From Cytobacillus luteolus (GTDB lineage: Bacteria > Bacillota > Bacilli > Bacillales > Bacillaceae_L): a stretch of 64,000 nucleotides of DNA. The position numbers and the translations under genes were made by a program. This document shows, in pieces, positions 63,207 to 64,000 of this stretch (position 1 is its first letter; every line of letters starts with the position of its first letter). The stretch covers positions 1 through 64,000 of the forward strand of contig NZ_JAGGKM010000004.1 of assembly GCF_017873715.1 (NCBI RefSeq), in the 5' to 3' direction. The notes under the pieces were generated by a model. The model made no database searches and was not told the DNA's origin. It saw only the letters and a list, made by a program, of their open reading frames with translations.

Positions 63207-64000
63207 TTAATGAATAGCTGATTTAAATTTTCCACCCTTTACTTCATGGGTGTCCATTATTGTGATAAAGGCATTTGGATCGACCTCATGAATTAGTGAT
63301 TTAAGTTTAGTTACCTCTAAACGAGTGATAACAACATAAATTACATCCTTGTCCTTGTCAGTAAAGCCACCTTTACCTTTCAACTTTGTTGTCCCTCTCC
63401 CTAGTCGGTCTAGTATTGCATCAGATATCTCATCATACTCATCAGAAACAATAAATGCTGCCTTCGTTTCATCTAATCCCTGAATTACTGTATCGATAGT
63501 TTTAAAGGCAATGTAGTAGGTCATAACAGAGTACATCGCTTGTTCTGGACCAAATACGAAGGCTGCCCATAAAAAGATAAAAATATTAATAAACATAATA
63601 AACTCACCGACGGAGAATGGTAGCTTTTTAGTCAATAAAATCCCTAGTATTTCGGTACCGTCCATTGCCCCACCGTGTCGAATGACTAAGCCTACTCCCA
63701 CTCCAAGGATTAAGCCCCCAAAAACGGTAGCTAAAATGGGCTCATTCGTAAATGGTTCTACATGGTGTAAGATTGTTTCGATTATTGCCAAAGCGCCAAT
63801 TGCTAATAAGGAAGACCACATAAAGGTTTTTCCGATGAATTTATAACCGTAATACATAAAGGGTAAATTTAGTACGATAATTAATAGTGCGAAGCTTATG
63901 TATGAAGGTGTTAAATAGTCTAAGATAAGAGAAATTCCGATTACTCCGCCATCAATGATCTTGTTAGGTACTAAAAATAATTCAATTGATACTGCAGCTA
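63207..64000 (-). CDS. yqfU: YitT/DUF2179 family membrane protein YqfU, 5' end cut
   Basis: At least 264 residues in the window. An in-frame ATG at 63857 gives a short form. However, the frame is open through the window edge and encodes [20 protein letters not shown] and [17 protein letters not shown], the usual YitT N-terminal helices, so the true start lies outside. Several membrane helices are followed by a cytosolic DUF2179 domain (about the last 90 residues: [24 protein letters not shown]...[17 protein letters not shown]). Transport substrate unknown. It lies next to znuC/zur as in B. subtilis. Confidence 0.93.
   Translation of the reverse strand, partial: AAVSIELFLVPNKIIDGGVIGISLILDYLTPSYISFALLIIVLNLPFMYYGYKFIGKTFMWSSLLAIGALAIIETILHHVEPFTNEPILATVFGGLILGVGVGLVIRHGGAMDGTEILGILLTKKLPFSVGEFIMFINIFIFLWAAFVFGPEQAMYSVMTYYIAFKTIDTVIQGLDETKAAFIVSDEYDEISDAILDRLGRGTTKLKGKGGFTDKDKDVIYVVITRLEVTKLKSLIHEVDPNAFITIMDTHEVKGGKFKSAIH

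Noticed and set aside
63207-63857. YitT-family protein as a complete 216-residue gene
   Set aside because: The frame stays open to the window edge and encodes conserved N-terminal helices, so the gene is cut by the window rather than short.

Overview
The window is a chromosomal segment of a low-GC, spore-forming, competence-encoding Bacillaceae (Bacillus sensu lato). The evidence is a split glycine decarboxylase with a tandem glycine riboswitch, a full comG operon, SinI/SinR and TasA/SipW matrix genes, sporulation/germination genes (SpoVAF-like, a LysM-M14 endopeptidase), GlcK, Zur/Znu, and strong GGAGG ribosome-binding sites. As I recall it, the gene order largely follows the Bacillus subtilis yqfU-to-gcvPB stretch, read backwards from right to left. 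No plasmid, phage or transposase gene was seen.

Layout. 1-454: 5' end of a 16S rRNA gene (minus strand) with its leader and two tandem promoters. 455-7452: gcvT-gcvPA-gcvPB under a glycine riboswitch, with yqhH-yqhG divergent. 7453-15936: an enlarged biofilm-matrix island, the most interesting part. It holds a class I c-di-GMP riboswitch in front of a sinI-sinR pair; a minus-strand operon sipW, tasA, a second TasA/CalY-like gene, a TapA-like acidic protein, an LPDTS sortase substrate, a DUF5658 membrane protein and a zinc-ribbon protein; then a second, reversed sinR-sinI pair followed directly by a class D sortase; then two lipoproteins and yqzG. 15978-20727: yqzE, shikimate kinase and comGA-GG. 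20994-24929: a chemoreceptor, a DUF421 protein, a 108-bp direct repeat next to a lone tRNA-Gln, and a SufR-like regulator. 25077-40457: housekeeping genes in the B. subtilis yqgN-yqgY order (MidA-type methyltransferase, YqgX, YqgV, YqgU, YqgT, an LtaS homolog, glucokinase, YqgQ, a SpoVAF-like protein, rhomboid GluP, HAD phosphatase, DUF92, 5-formyl-THF cyclo-ligase). 40756-41791: a doubly frameshifted pseudogene and short dispersed repeats. 41792-49852: rpmG, a nucleotidyltransferase/GT4 glycosyltransferase pair, and pstSCAB-phoU behind a near-perfect PhoP box array. 50063-64000: pbpA, an MFS protein, sodA, a Na/Pi cotransporter, ispG, a znuC-znuB-zur operon, and a YitT-family gene cut by the window end.

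How the genes work together. My reading of the matrix island is that c-di-GMP, sensed by the riboswitch, sets SinI (and possibly SinR) levels. SinR-type repressors act on GTTCTYT boxes between sipW and the second sinR. SipW processes two TasA-family fibre proteins and probably the TapA-like protein. The class D sortase would attach the LPDTS protein to peptidoglycan as a covalent anchor. The parts are visible in the sequence; the circuit and the covalent anchoring are inference. The pst operon, phoU, and possibly the Na/Pi transporter form a phosphate module under PhoP; znuCB-zur forms a zinc module.
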